Below, piece by piece: positions 29,997-41,540 of a DNA stretch of 64,000 bases (within the stretch, counting starts at the first letter, position 1; every line of letters begins with the position of its first letter). Made by a program: the position numbers and the translations under genes. The stretch comes from Rhopalosiphum padi. Taxonomy: Eukaryota > Arthropoda > Insecta > Hemiptera > Aphididae. The notes beneath the pieces are model-generated. The model made no database searches, was not told the origin of the DNA, and worked only from the letters and a program-made list of their open reading frames with translations. The stretch spans positions 80,657,422 through 80,721,421 of the forward strand of contig NC_083599.1 in NCBI RefSeq assembly GCF_020882245.1, given 5' to 3'.

Positions 29997-31074
29997 CACT
30001 CCTGAAAACGCATCATATTTAGTTTTGTAGCTACGCTTGCTCCATTGTCCGTCAGCAATCACCGGACACATGGGTGTACCGTCTTCATCGATATCACCTG
30101 CTTCTATCGCAAGTCTTTTTTCTTCTATACCGGCTAGTTTCATCGTATCCCATGCAGTAGTTTCAATATTTACACTCAATCTATTGATATATTTTGTGTA
30201 AGTGTTTGGACTCATGCATGGTATATCTATGCTTGCCGAAAATTCTTCCAACTGCGTATACCCGATACCCCAATTGCTACCGTTCCACTTGCGATCGCGG
30301 TATTCAATGGTAAATAATTTGATTCATTACTTTCTGATGTAATAGTCATAATTAAATTGCACGTTTTACATTTAAAAGTCCAAACACTAGTTCTTGCATT
30401 TCTCATTAATTAACACCACGTCCATAAATGAGCAATCTAATCCAGGTGTGTGGGTAGTTAAATGTTGTATTTGTTGAAATATATGAAATATATCGACAAT
30501 ACGACGTCCACCCCGGGAAGAATATTTTTCACTACAATAACTTGAATCACTACAAATGTGAATAACAAAGGTTTAAACTTGGATTAAATATACTAAAATA
30601 TTATCACTAACTCTTCTTGGATCTCGAAAGTCGACGACTTTTTAATTTTAATTTTATTATATTATTATTAAAATTAATTATAAAGATGTGATGTTATCCT
30701 AATACATTATTTGTATAATCTTCTCTTGTTGGAGGACTATACTAGATTATGTATATGAAACTTAGTTTTATGTTTCATTTTGTGACATTTTGAGGTAAGT
30801 AAAATTTTTATAATTTTGCACTAATGTATGTATTAATTGTGTTCTATATAAGTGATAGATTAATTTTTTATAGTCAATAATTATAGTTTAAAAGTCATCA
30901 ATTTCCGAACCCTAACTATCAATAAAATATTTAACTTACGGATTATTACGAGTATTATCGCAAGAAGTTGTAAGCTCGTAACTTTCCACATTCGATATAT
31001 CCAAATCATTGGCATTTATATAAGTTCTATTTGATGGTGTACTACTTATCAATAGTGGTATATCACCCTTTGTA
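29997..31074 (-). pseudogene. Mutator-like transposase domain, N-terminal exons
   Basis: Exon 2 (31074-30940) reads TKGDIPLLISSTPSNRTYIN and ends CC|GTAAG. Exon 3 (30549-29997) continues in phase with DSSYCSEKYSSRGGRRIVDI and HTPGLDCSFMDVVLINEK, then WTFKCKTCNLIMTI with a CX2C pair. After that come LEEFSASIDIPCMSPNTYTK and MCPVIADGQWSKRSYKTKYD; IADGQW holds the first catalytic-type Asp. The frame breaks near 30410 and near 30265 (two extra bases). A 265-residue N-terminal region with these blocks is normal for the family. It is inactive as read. Confidence 0.75.
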
Positions 31075-31335
31075 CTATAAACAGTTAATTAATTAATAGA
31101 TATATTATTTTTAACTAAAATATTAAATATGTAGTAATATAGTATTGTACATAATAAGTACATAAAGTGTTTAGTACCTATATTATTACCAATCGGAAGT
31201 AGGGATTTATGTCGAAGTACCCGGAAGACAGTTGTCGGCGCCTAAAGTGGGCGAGTCAATATTTTTGTTTCTACAGAAAAAATAATATAATATGACATAA
31301 TATTATGTTGTAATTTAAAAAATAGTTATGATTAC

Positions 31336-31877
31336 TTAATTAGTTCAATAGTTGATTGATTATCCATTATTTCTTCATTACTTAAATTTTTGAATATTTT
31401 TAAACGATCTTTCATTATACTTTTCATAGATCTCTTTTTAGAAACAAACGATTTTGGTTTTTTGATTTCAGTTTCAATTTTTGGTGAGTAAGTAATATTC
31501 AAGTGTGAAGATTCCACATAGTTGATTAAAATTGCATTATATCGATTTTTTTCAACTAATTTAAAGACACTTTTGTGTACATTTTCCGATGCAAAGTATT
31601 CGACATGCACAATAGGGTTTTTATCGTTTGGTAATACATTTGTGCCTGTTACTTGCCATTCGATGCCATCTGAGGTTAATTCTGTTTGATTACAATTTAT
31701 ACAAATATACCACTTACCTGGCTGTGGCTCAAGTTTTGAACATTGAACAACGTTTGATACATTAGTTAGGTTCCTAAGTATTTTTTTAGCTTCCAATAAA
31801 TTAACTTTAAAACAATTAGTTAAAAAATACACTTTTACATCCTTCGTATTGCATTGTTGATTTTTTGTCTTAAACAT
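31336..31877 (-). CDS. Possible first exon of the Mutator-YqaJ gene
   Basis: 181-codon frame from ATG 31877 (MFKTKNQQCNTKDVKVYFLT...). It contains a CX2C pair (WYICINCNQTELTSDGIEWQ), an HVEYFASENVHKSVFKLVEK segment and a Lys/Arg-rich end (PKSFVSKKRSMKSIMKDRLK). A donor-like GTAAT at 31335 follows. It lies on the same strand and 260 bp upstream of exon 2, so it is a plausible 5' exon, but the junction is not demonstrated: an intervening open stretch (31270 to about 31225) is needed and its exit phase is unclear. Alternatively it is an independent small gene. No domain is recognised beyond the possible zinc-binding pair. Confidence 0.45.
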
Positions 31878-32287
31878 TTTTCAATTTTTGTATATCAATT
31901 TTTAAGAAATAAAAATAACAGACCAAAGTAGGTCACAGTTAGTATAGTCGAGTCACACGATCACATCTTACTAAATTGTTATATGTTAAACATTTGTTAC
32001 CTTACCCTACTTGTGTGTTTATATTAATTTTTTAATACAAACATTTATGTTTGTTATATTACAACAAACATATTACAGCTATTTACAACATATTATATTA
32101 CAATTAAAGGAATCTGCTGAATAAACCCTTTTTGAACGGATGACCAGCTATATATAGCTGTATAGTCAATATATAGAGCTGTATTTGTAAAATACGTACA
32201 ATACCTATTGAGTTACTTTTTTAATTTTGTATTTTTTACATCTATCATACTTGTTGCGATAAAATTTTGCTAAAGTACCTATATAAC
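31878..32287. other. AT-rich spacer, nothing recognised
   Basis: Between the possible first exon and the next hAT target duplication. A repeat of TTACAACAAACATATTACAG type at 32050-32085 was noted; no gene. Confidence 0.55.
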
Positions 32288-32295
32288 GTCAAAAT

Positions 32296-35200
32296 CAGGG
32301 GCGTGCCGAAGAGGTGGTTTTGGGGGTTCCAACCACCCCCAAATTGACTGGTTTATTTTTTTCAACTTCGTGATATTTACAAAATAAAAAATAACATTAA
32401 CATAATATTATGGGGAAATCCGATAATATAATAATTAATATAAAAATAATACAATATTTGACGATCTTTGATTTTTATTCCCTTTAGTACATTCCTGCGT
32501 ATTTTATATTCGTGGTACAACGGCAGGTTCTTATCGCTGTTTTTGGGGTTTTACGTTAATTAGAATGAAATCAGTTTTCACGTTGCCGTATGGGTCTTAT
32601 CGATGACATAATAATAATTTTATTACAACAAAAGCAAATCATAAATATTTGTAATCTTTCACATAATTTCTATAACTAACAATACCGACACAGTATTTTC
32701 AATTTAATTTTGTCGTTATCAACGGTAAAATAAACCTACTCTTACTTTGTGTACAATCTTTCATTTAGTTAGTGTTTACCACGATTGGTGATCTGTTGTA
32801 CTCTTATTATTTTGAAATTTATTTTCATACAGTTATTATTATTTAAAATTCGCCAACATAATTGTACATTAAATTGTGAAGAGATAAACAACGAATTTAA
32901 AAAAAAAGGTTAGTGAAGATAACACTGTAGATACAAATTTATTTTAACTGAAAAAATTAAAATATAAAATGTGTAATTATTGTTTTAAAAAAAATTAAGT
33001 GTAGAAAAAATAATAAAAAATAATTCGTCAATCATATTCTTATAAATAAAGTTATAGTTACATATTATATACATTTAAAAATGTTTTCCTAAGTACTTAT
33101 GGCCAGTTACTTTCCATTATTCCGAGTATAACACTTACTATAGTAAGAACAGTGTTCATATTTTCTTTAAAATACGAATAATAATATTGAAATTACAATA
33201 TTATCACAGTACAATTAAAAATTTAATATTACAGGAATGATATATTTTCGTAAATATTTTCAGGCCATTATGAAACGTACTAATCGTACTATGTTTGATT
33301 ACCTAATTAAGGTAAAATAAGATAAAAAGTCGCTACAAATTTCTGATGAAACTTCAACTAAATTGGATAATAACGGTAAAACTGAAATACAAGTAACTTT
33401 ATCACCGAAAACTTCTAATACTACATCCTCTCATTTCACTCTAAACACTGCATGTACGGAAAACAAAACTAATTGTAGTACGTATAATCGTGATTTGGGT
33501 GCATACATACATTCTCATAACACTCTAACTGACATTGATCGTGAAATGTTTTTATTGTCTAAGTGGTGTCCCTCAAAAGAATTTGAATTTCCTAATGATC
33601 CAAAAGACAAGCGTAATTAAAATGGTGCATTATGCACGTATTGTATTTTATTTTTACATAATCAAGTTGGTAACTCAAGTAATGAAAATGTGGATTTGTT
33701 AGTTACCAAAGCTTTTAACCGGTGGAAAAATGCTAAACAAAAATTTAATTCTCATCAAAATACTAATTATCATAATTTATGCAAGCAAAAAGTAGATGAT
33801 TTTCTTTCAATTATTTCAAAGAAACAAAAAACTGTAGCTGAACAATTAAATTCAGAATATGCATGACAAATACTTCAAAATCGGTCTAAGCTATGTTAAA
33901 TTGTAAAAACAATTATATTGTGTGGTCGGATAGAATTATCAACAAGAGGTAAAAAAGATTATGGTAAGATTAATACTACAGTGGAAGATAAATCTGAAGG
34001 AAAGTTCCGCGCCCTTTTAAAATTTAGAGCAAATGCTGGCGATGAAATTTTAAAAGATCATTTAGAAACTGGGGCAGCAAATGCACAATATACAAGCGCA
34101 AAAACGCAGAATAAGCTAATTGAAATTTGTGGTCAAGTAATTGAACAAATAGTGAATAAAATAAACAGGGCGAGCTTTTTTTCCGTAATGGCCGATGAAA
34201 CTACAGACATAGGGAGACTCGAACAAATGTCATTATGTGTTCGATATATTGATCCTGATAACGAAGTTCCAACAATCCGAGAAGATTTTTTAAACTTTGT
34301 TTTTGTCTCGGATTTAAGTGGTTGTGATTTAGTATCAGTTATTTTAGAAAACCTAAAAAACCATGGTATTAATTTAGAGAAAATGGTCGGGCAAGGGTAT
34401 GACGGCGCTGCAGCAATGAGTGGCCATTTAAATGGCGTTCAAGCCATAGTTAGACGCACGTTTCCAAGAGCTTTATATGTGCATTGTAGTACGCATTCAT
34501 TAAACTTAGCAATTAGTGATGCATGCAAAATATCGGCTATTAGAAATTGCGTAGGAAGTGTTTCAGTGTTTGCACTTTTTTTCGGGGCTCAGCTCAGCGA
34601 ACAGAAGTTTTAAAAAAATGTATACAAGCACAAACTATATTGTTGACCAATATTAAAATGACACTTGTAACAATGTGTGAAACAAGATGGGTTTTAAGAC
34701 ATGACTGTATCAAACGATTTAAAGAAATGTTTATTCCAATTGTTAATGCATTAGAACACTTGGAAAAATCAGTGAATAAAGAAACATCAACTACAGCTCA
34801 TCAAATTTTAAGAGTTATATTAAATGGTGAATTTTTTATTTCTTTAAATGTTTTAGAAAAAATATTTTCACTAACGCTTCCTCTATGTAACCAATTACAA
34901 AGCATAAATTCTGATTTAAATGCGGCAATTAATCACATAGAAAATGTTATAGATGTTTTAAATAAAATGCGTTCAAATTCAGATGATGAATTCAACATAA
35001 TTTTTGAGGAGAGTCATACGACACTTGACGAGTTAGGGTGCGATGTTAGTATACCACGTTGTATAAAAAAACAAAATAATCGAAATAACGTTCCATCAAC
35101 TTCCCCTCAGGAATATTACAAAAGATCTGTATTTATACCATTTTTAGATCATATGACAACTCATCTTAGCGAACATTTCTTAAATCACAAAGAAGTTATA

Positions 35201-35670
35201 TCTTCCTTAGAAACTTTACTTTCAAATCATATTTCAAATACTTCTAAAGGGCCGTCTGGAGAATGCTTAGATTTATATAGTTCTGTATTACCAGATAGTG
35301 GTGCTTTAAAAGAAGAGTTCTTGCTCGAAAACGAAATGGCTGAAAATAGACAAAAATGAAAGACCATCAAATGCATTACAACTTCTTTCTGAATGTAATG
35401 GTATATTTTACCAGGTAAATCCAGATGAAGTTGTATCAAAGTTTGCATCAGTATCAAGAATAATGGACTTTATTTTATAGATAACTAATTTATTAATTTT
35501 TATTTTATTTTTGACTAAACAAATTTATATGAAATATTAAATTGTTTTTTATTAATCTAGTATATACTTACATTTATTTGAATTATATTGTTCTAAGTAT
35601 TGAAGTTTAACTTTAAAACTTTAAGGTTAAACTAAACCATCCCCAAAAAGAAATCCTGGGCACGCCCCTG
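32296..35670 (+). mobile_element. hAT element C
   Basis: Ends CAGGGGCGTGCC (32296) and GGCACGCCCCTG (ending 35670). The 8-bp target duplication is GTCAAAAT at 32288-32295 and 35671-35678. 3,375 bp with a decayed plus-strand hAT transposase. Subterminal sequence beside both ends holds CCACCCCC/CCATCCCC runs. The termini differ from hAT B (CAGTGGCGTA), so it is another family. Confidence 0.92.
33270..35480 (+). pseudogene. hAT transposase in element C, decayed
   Basis: The likely start is ATG 33270 (MKRTNRTMFDYLIK), which stops soon; the frame resumes from about 33340. Zinc-finger region around 33630 (ALCTYCILFLHNQVGN). DUF4371-type core: FFSVMADETTDIGRLEQMSL, GQGYDGAAAMSGHLNGVQAI and YVHCSTHSLNLAISDAC. 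An alpha-helical region follows (TMCETRWVLRHDCIKRFKEM) and a shortened tail. The usual hAT dimerisation motif (ERxFS) is absent and the sequence ends after VSRIMDFIL at 35480, so the C-terminus is lost or short. Stops at about 33618, 33865 and 33898 and shifts near 34570 and 35355 inactivate it. Similar to the transposase in element B but in a different subfamily by termini. Confidence 0.82.
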
Positions 35671-35784
35671 GTCAAAATATTATACCAAGTAAGTACGAAA
35701 TACCTATAATTTATATACATATTTTTGTTATTATATATTTTTTATAATAGTATAAAAATTATTTATCATAGAATTACAACAAAA

Positions 35785-37512
35785 ATGGATGCCTGGAATA
35801 TGATTTGTCGTACCATGCTACTATTGCTGCTAACCAATCATATTATTTCCAGTGAAAATCGAGATGCTGCATTTTATAACCTCACTCTTACCACCAATAG
35901 TCCAGGATTACAGTACGAGATAATAGGAGAAAGTAAATTATGTAAAAGTAGTTGGACTATTAATACATTTATAGATTTAAAATATCTAATCAATAGCCTT
36001 ATCGGTGTAAATAACATGTTAAAATCAATCAACTCATTTGCAATTAATAACACATACCAAATAACTCTAAATCAGTTGGAAAAGCGTGTAAAAAAAATTA
36101 ATACAGATACACAGACTAATAGACAAATGGCTAGGCATAGTAAAAAGGTTAGGCGATCATTTGAATCGGGGGGGTTCGGCATTACAGTGGATGTTCGGCA
36201 TTGCCGACGCTGATGAAGAAGGTATGATAGTTCGATTAACAAATTAGAGAATGATCAAAAAGATATGATACACATAGTTGAAGACCAAGTTTCTATTTTA
36301 AGGAGCACAATAACAAATTTTAATGAAACCATAACAACATTTAATGACAATAAATTATTATTTGATAAAAATATGAAAAAAATTGAAAACACTATTAACA
36401 CCATGAATATTGAATTAGCAGACGAAAATAAACAAATTATTATTCTAAGATTAATATCCCTGATTGAAAATAATATTAGTGAATTAGATATATTTGTAAC
36501 GAGGTTGCAAAGAATAATTTCAAACGTTCAAACGAATAAATTGGATGTTTTTATAATTACTCCAGATCAGTTTTTGTCGGAAATAAAACGAATGGAAAAT
36601 ATCCTGCCGGAAAATTTACAATTCCCTATAAAATTTAATGAAGATAATATACAAGAAATATACAAAATATTACACATAGACCTTCACCCAATGAATGATC
36701 GACTAATATTTTCAATAATAATTCCATTATGTATCATCGACATTTTCAAATTATATTATATTCTACCGATATATGTTCCAATCAATAAATTAGGACAATT
36801 TATACATATGACTGAAAATCCAATGTACTTAATAACAGACGATTTAATGACAAATTATTTTATTTGGTCAAATACCAATAACTGTGTAAAAGTTGCTAAC
36901 ACTTTTGTTTGTGGTTTTAATGAAATCATACACAATAGTGTTACTGATCCCACTTGTGTAACAGAAATATTAAAAAATTCTATAACCAAACCTACCCAAT
37001 GTGATACTTATATCCCTGAATTTAAAAAAAAGTTATGGTACCCATCATTTTTCAAAAATAATTGGTACTTTGTATGTGAAAAGCCTACTATAATCACGAT
37101 AATTTGTAATAAACGATCTTTTATTCATAAGCTAACATTAAAAAGTTCTGGTAAATTATTCCTGAAAGCTGGTTGTCTTGCTCAAACGACTCAGGGCGTT
37201 ATAATAACAGAACAAATATTATAATCGTCATTTGTAACACAACCTTTAGAGTTAAGCCTTTTAAATGATTCGTGCTGTAATATTGCAGTTAATCGACTAT
37301 ATCCAAAACCCATTCATTTAGATGAAATTAAAAATTAAAAATTTGATAAAGTCTTTCGATAAAATAAACGCAAAATTAGATCAACAAGAAAAATTATTAA
37401 ATTCACTTACATTAGAAAAAACCTAATTTGTATATACAAATAAATATTTGATTACGATAATAGCTGTTATATTATTATACTTAAGTATAAAATTTTGTAT
37501 AAAAAAAAAATG
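35785..37512 (+). pseudogene. Baculovirus-F-like (errantivirus-type) envelope gene remnant
   Basis: The longest part is open from about 36265 to 37224. The likely start is ATG 35785, followed by a hydrophobic signal-like stretch (residues about 10-18). A dibasic cleavage-type site (R-H-S-K-K-V-R-R) lies near 36145, followed by a glycine-rich region where the fusion peptide is expected. Then come long coiled-coil-like Asn/Ile/Thr-rich helices and a Cys-containing domain (36880-37130), and a C-terminal hydrophobic segment with a Lys-rich tail up to about 37512. This order matches the Baculo_F family found as env in insect errantiviruses. The reading breaks near 36165-36265 and again by stops after 37224, so it is not functional as read. 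No gag, pol or LTR is visible beside it; hAT C lies 110 bp upstream. Confidence 0.65.
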
Positions 37513-37813
37513 AGCTTTAGAAAATATAAATTTAGGTTATTATCCAAAGTCCATGATTCAAACATAATAATACACTTTAATAATTTAAAATAAAATTATA
37601 TTTCATGTAAATTTAAATTTATTCACACTATGTAGGCAAGTATAGTTATATATATTTTTTAAGAATACATATTATATTCTATATATATTTTATTTTTAAG
37701 TGTATATCTGTATATTTGTTAAATATAATTTTTAGAAATTTAAATTATGATTTTTGTGTATTAATAATTAATCAATATATTATATTTTTTTAATACGTCT
37801 GTTATTTATACGA
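37513..37813. other. AT-rich spacer, nothing recognised
   Basis: No LTR-like end or open frame seen after the envelope remnant. Confidence 0.5.
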
Positions 37814-38972
37814 TTAATAATTATGTAATCGATTTTCTTGACTCTTTTTTTGATCAATATCTAGTAACCACTTTTCAAAAATGATTGATGTCATCCACGC
37901 TTTTTTATTAAAATCGTAATTTGTTTCAAGTGATTTTATGCCTTTGAAACACCTTGGATTTTTGCTTTTTCCAATAATTAGAAGTTTTTGTTTTTCAATT
38001 CCAGTCATATTAGAATACACCATCAAAGTAACTCGCTCTTTACTATGCTTACCTCTGAAACATTTGTCATTTTTAAAAGTTAACGTTTTGTTTGGTAAAC
38101 ATTTAAAAAATAAACCTGTCTCATCAGCGTTAAAAATATCTTTAGGATTGAATTTTTCAATTAATTTTGGTAAAACATTTAATTTCCATGTATCACAGTC
38201 ATTTTCTTGGACATCAGCACTCTCACCACAAATAACTTTTAACACAACATTATGTCTCGATTTAAATTTATCTAACCTTCCAGAGCTTGCACGAAAATCG
38301 ATAAAACCAAATTTCTGAGCAAAATAAATTGCTTTTTTTTTTATTAACGAACCTGATATAGGCAGATTGTTATTTCGTATACAAGTCATCCATTTAAGAA
38401 CAGCGTTGTCAACTTCTTCATAGACACAAATTTTCATTCGTTTTCTATTGCCGAGGAGAGAAGAATTTTTCATTTGAATGGTTACGTTTTCACGGTTTTT
38501 CAAAATGGTTGATAGAGAACTTGTTGGAATACTATATTTTGCGGCAATATCTTTTTTTTGAAGTGAAAACTTCTTTAGACACGTTGGGCACCCCGTATAA
38601 GAAAGTATTTGCGAGTGAGGAAAAAAGTATGATCTCGCGACACCGCCACAATAAAACAATAAAACAATTCGTGGTACATTATTTCCTAAGCATTACAAAA
38701 TTTTTAAAAACGAAGTGAAATTTTTCTAGTATATATACACATACACGCTCACACTTAAGTATAACAGTATATACCACAGTATCTATGTACATGTACTCTC
38801 GGTGGCGGTGGCGGTGTCGCGATTTCATACTTTTTTCCTCAACCGCAAATGCTTTCTTACGGGGTGCCCAACGTGCCTAAAGAAGTTTTCACTTCTACCG
38901 GCAGTCCCCTTTATCAACTTCGTTTAAAATTTAAAATTTATCGGCGATGGATAAACATTTACGTTTTGACAT
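37814..38972 (-). pseudogene. Tigger/pogo transposase, interrupted and truncated
   Basis: ATG at 38972 begins MSKRKCLSIADKF, then a stop, then ILNEVDKGDCR: the CENP-B/Psq-type N-terminus. After the foldback insertion the frame resumes with KKDIAAKYSIPTSSLSTILK (helix-turn-helix), NAVLKWMTCIRNNNLPISG (second CENP-B helix-turn-helix) and FGFIDFRASSGRLDKFKSRH. It continues to the DDE_1 start, FNADETGLFFKCLPNKTL, which holds the first catalytic Asp. The reading ends at 37814 after WLLDIDQKKSQENR, before the second and third catalytic residues. Such proteins move Tigger elements by TA-targeted cut and paste. It is clearly dead. Confidence 0.85.
38560..38895. repeat. 336-bp foldback inserted in the Tigger ORF
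   Basis: Arms of about 90 bases face each other: 38560-38649 (GAAGTGAAAACTTCTTTAG...) and 38895 back to about 38808, with about 8 mismatches and a 2-base gap. The loop is about 150 bases and includes TGGCGGTGGCGGTG. The insertion lies between codons for KGDCR and for KKDIAAKYSI of the transposase. No clear target duplication was found. Confidence 0.75.
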
Positions 38973-39254
38973 TTTTTTTGTACGGACGAAGAGAAAACGA
39001 AATAATGTATACTCGTATACACCAATATTGGAACTGAAGTGTACAACACTAAAATTCATCAGTTTGCCTACCTTCGGTGTCTTATCTTTATCGGGTACAT
39101 TGTTCATGTACAATTTTAGAACTATGACATTAACTATCAATTTGATAGTGACAACATTTACAAAAACTGGTTTTTATCGAATAATTATTTCGTTATATAG
39201 AAACATCAGATTCGTTATTTGGAGATAAATTTACGTGTAATTAACAATGAAGGT

Positions 39255-39591
39255 CAGGGCCGGTCTTAGGGGTGGGCGAGCTGGGCGACCGCCCAGGGCG
39301 CCAATATATTAGGGGCGCCTTCAGAGTTCAGATATTAATTTTTTAATAATAGTTTTTGTAATTCAAGTTATTTATATGAAGATTATACTAAATATAAACA
39401 TACCTACCTATTAAATATATTATACTTAATATTATTATAAAAATGATTACTTTAAATTTATTTCAGTAATAAAAATTAATTAAAACAGTTTGTTTTTTAT
39501 TCTGACTTCTGAGTAAAAAATACTTAACCTGGACTAGAGGGCGCATTAATTTTCCTTGCCCAGGGCGCATAGTTCCCTATGACCGGGCCTG
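39255..39591. mobile_element. hAT-type MITE
   Basis: 337 bp. Ends CAGGGCCGGTC and GACCGGGCCTG. 8-bp target duplication ATGAAGGT at 39247-39254 and 39592-39599. Internal GGGCGCC / GGGCGCA words at both sides. Non-coding. It sits inside the 5' region of Tigger element A. Confidence 0.9.
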
Positions 39592-39659
39592 ATGAAGGTC
39601 ATAGTTCTTAAAAATATTTCGTTAAACAGAAAATTTCATTAAATGGAAGTTTCACTGTA

Positions 39660-40472
39660 TTTATTTTTATATACATATATTATAATGTAAAAAATAAAGT
39701 GTTAAAACATTTAAATTTTGTTTTTTTCTTACATAATTATTTCGATATTATAAAGATTATTTTAATTATTGTTATGTCATGTTTTTATCATTTTAAAATG
39801 ATAGAAATCGAAAGTGACAATAACTATTATAATATCTATAATATATAGGTATATCTATCTATATCTATATCTATCAACTAATATTACGTTATGATTTTAA
39901 GTTTATTTGTTCTTTTGTGTTTGATTATGTTTGCTTATTGTATATGTAACAAAATATGTTTGTACATATTGTGCATGAGAGTCAAATATTTTATAATATT
40001 TCAGATTTTAATTGAATCGTATGTATTTAAAATTATTTTTTTAACAAATTTACCTATATATTACCTATACTTATACCTATTAAGACTTACGAGAACAATA
40101 ATTAAATTATGGGAAAATATAAAACAATATTCATCATTGATATTCCTGTTTTTCCTTTTACATTTTTTCAATTATTAATAATAGGTGAAATTTTTACTGA
40201 TTTAAATTTTTTATTAAAAATAAAAAAAAGTTTATCAACAATAAATTATTATACAAAAAATATTCTACTTCAATTGAAAATGTAAATATCATATGTTGAA
40301 AAACGTAAAAAATACGCTGTAAAGGCTATAATGCTGCCAAGATCAACAGGTAAATTGATTTTTATATGTAGACTTTAAAACAATTGATCATTTCAAAAAT
40401 ATCTTATATATTAAGTATTAAATTTAAAGCACTATGATAAATTAATAACAATATAACACCAATTCTACGCAG
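39660..40472. other. AT-rich spacer, no supported gene
   Basis: A hydrophobic 95-codon frame at 39891-40178 is AT-composition driven (Ile/Leu/Tyr/Phe) and has no other support. Confidence 0.5.
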
Positions 40473-40668
40473 CTCGAATGATGATCAAGCAGCACTATAC
40501 CACAATTTCCTCCCACTCGATGATCACGCTGATGTCATTTCCGAATTTTATCAACTATTGTCGATGTGTATGCATCAAATTGTACAAATAATAAAATCAA
40601 TGCCATACAACGAATACAAGTTACCGTTGTTTGAATCGTTCTTTATGTCGACCACTCAATATGGTTAA
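40473..40668 (+). other. Candidate terminal exon, unidentified
   Basis: After an acceptor-like ATTCTACGCAG the plus strand is open for about 65 codons, reading SNDDQAALYHNFLPLDDHAD, VISEFYQLLSMCMHQIVQII and PYNEYKLPLFESFF up to a TAA. Codon choice and amphipathic pattern look coding, in contrast with the flanks. I do not recognise the family. It could be the last exon of a host gene whose upstream exons lie left of the Tigger element or are lost. Confidence 0.35.
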
Positions 40669-40695
40669 AATGGAGTTGTAGGGAACGTGTAAAAT

Positions 40696-40948
40696 CAGAG
40701 CCGTAGCTAGCTCGGCTTGGCGAAACTGGCCTAGGTCAGGGGCTCAACGAAAAAAGAGGCGCCAAATCCAGAATAAAATATACCATATATTATACCAATT
40801 ATTATTATATTAATTATTAATAATGTCACAGGAAAAATTGACAAATATGAGTATTATATCGAATGAATGTGAATTAGCTTCAAAAATTAATTTTGAAAAT
40901 GTTATAGATGAATTTGTTACTAAAAAAACACGAAAAATGAAATTTTGA
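40696..40948 (+). pseudogene. hAT scrap: left end plus transposase C-terminus
   Basis: CAGAGCCGTAGCTAG at 40696 has the form of a hAT end. About 120 bases on, a 41-codon frame (40823-40948) reads SQEKLTNMSIISNECELASK then INFENVIDEFVTKKTRKMKF, the typical last segment of aphid hAT transposases. The body is deleted. No complementary right end was found. Confidence 0.5.
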
Positions 40949-41540
40949 ACTGTATAAGAGTACAATTATTTTTTAAATTATTATATAAGGTTATAATAAG
41001 TTTAGCAGTGTTTTTTTTTGTTATTAAACATAATTATTATTATAATAGCTAAAAAAAAAAATAAAATAACGAATATATAAATATTTTATATGTGTAAGTA
41101 CGTGGCTGAGGGGGAGGGGGTAAACAATTTTTACAAGGGCGGAAATATTTTAAATAGCCAGCTGCACAAATGAACAGTATTCTACTGTATCAACGCAAAC
41201 AATAAAATACATCTAATCTTAGTAATCTTGCATCAATGTTCCATACAACTAATAAAATCGTGTGGTTGGATATTAATTTTATTTATGGAAGTTATTATAA
41301 AATTGATTTATTAATTTAAATTTTTAAATTGTTTTTTAATTGGTCACTACGATAATCAAATATGTTTACAAACTGTATAATGTACCTCTTTCATTTTAAA
41401 TTATTCAAAACCAAAGTAAACAATGTTATTTTAACTATTTCTGTAAACCTATTACGTAAAAACAATTTTATTAAAATATAAAGTACTGATATAGGTAGGT
41501 ATTATCTGTATTATCTTGTCATAGAATATAATTCAGCAAA
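40949..41540. other. AT-rich spacer, nothing recognised
   Basis: Includes a G-rich word (GAGGGGGAGGGGG, about 41108) that may be the worn other end of the hAT scrap. No gene. Confidence 0.5.

Larger units (their letters stand above)
37814..39657 (-). mobile_element. Tigger/pogo element A, 3'-truncated, with two insertions
   Basis: The right end reads ...GGAAGTTTCACTG at 39657 followed by TA, the pogo/Tigger terminus (CAGTGAAACTTCC inverted). The transposase runs leftward from 38972. The left end is missing: coding stops at 37814 before the second catalytic Asp. A foldback (38560-38895) interrupts the N-terminus and a hAT MITE (39255-39591) sits in the 5' region. Confidence 0.8.

Noticed and set aside
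39891..40178. 95-codon hydrophobic frame
   Set aside because: Low-complexity AT sequence; no ATG context, splice sites or family likeness.
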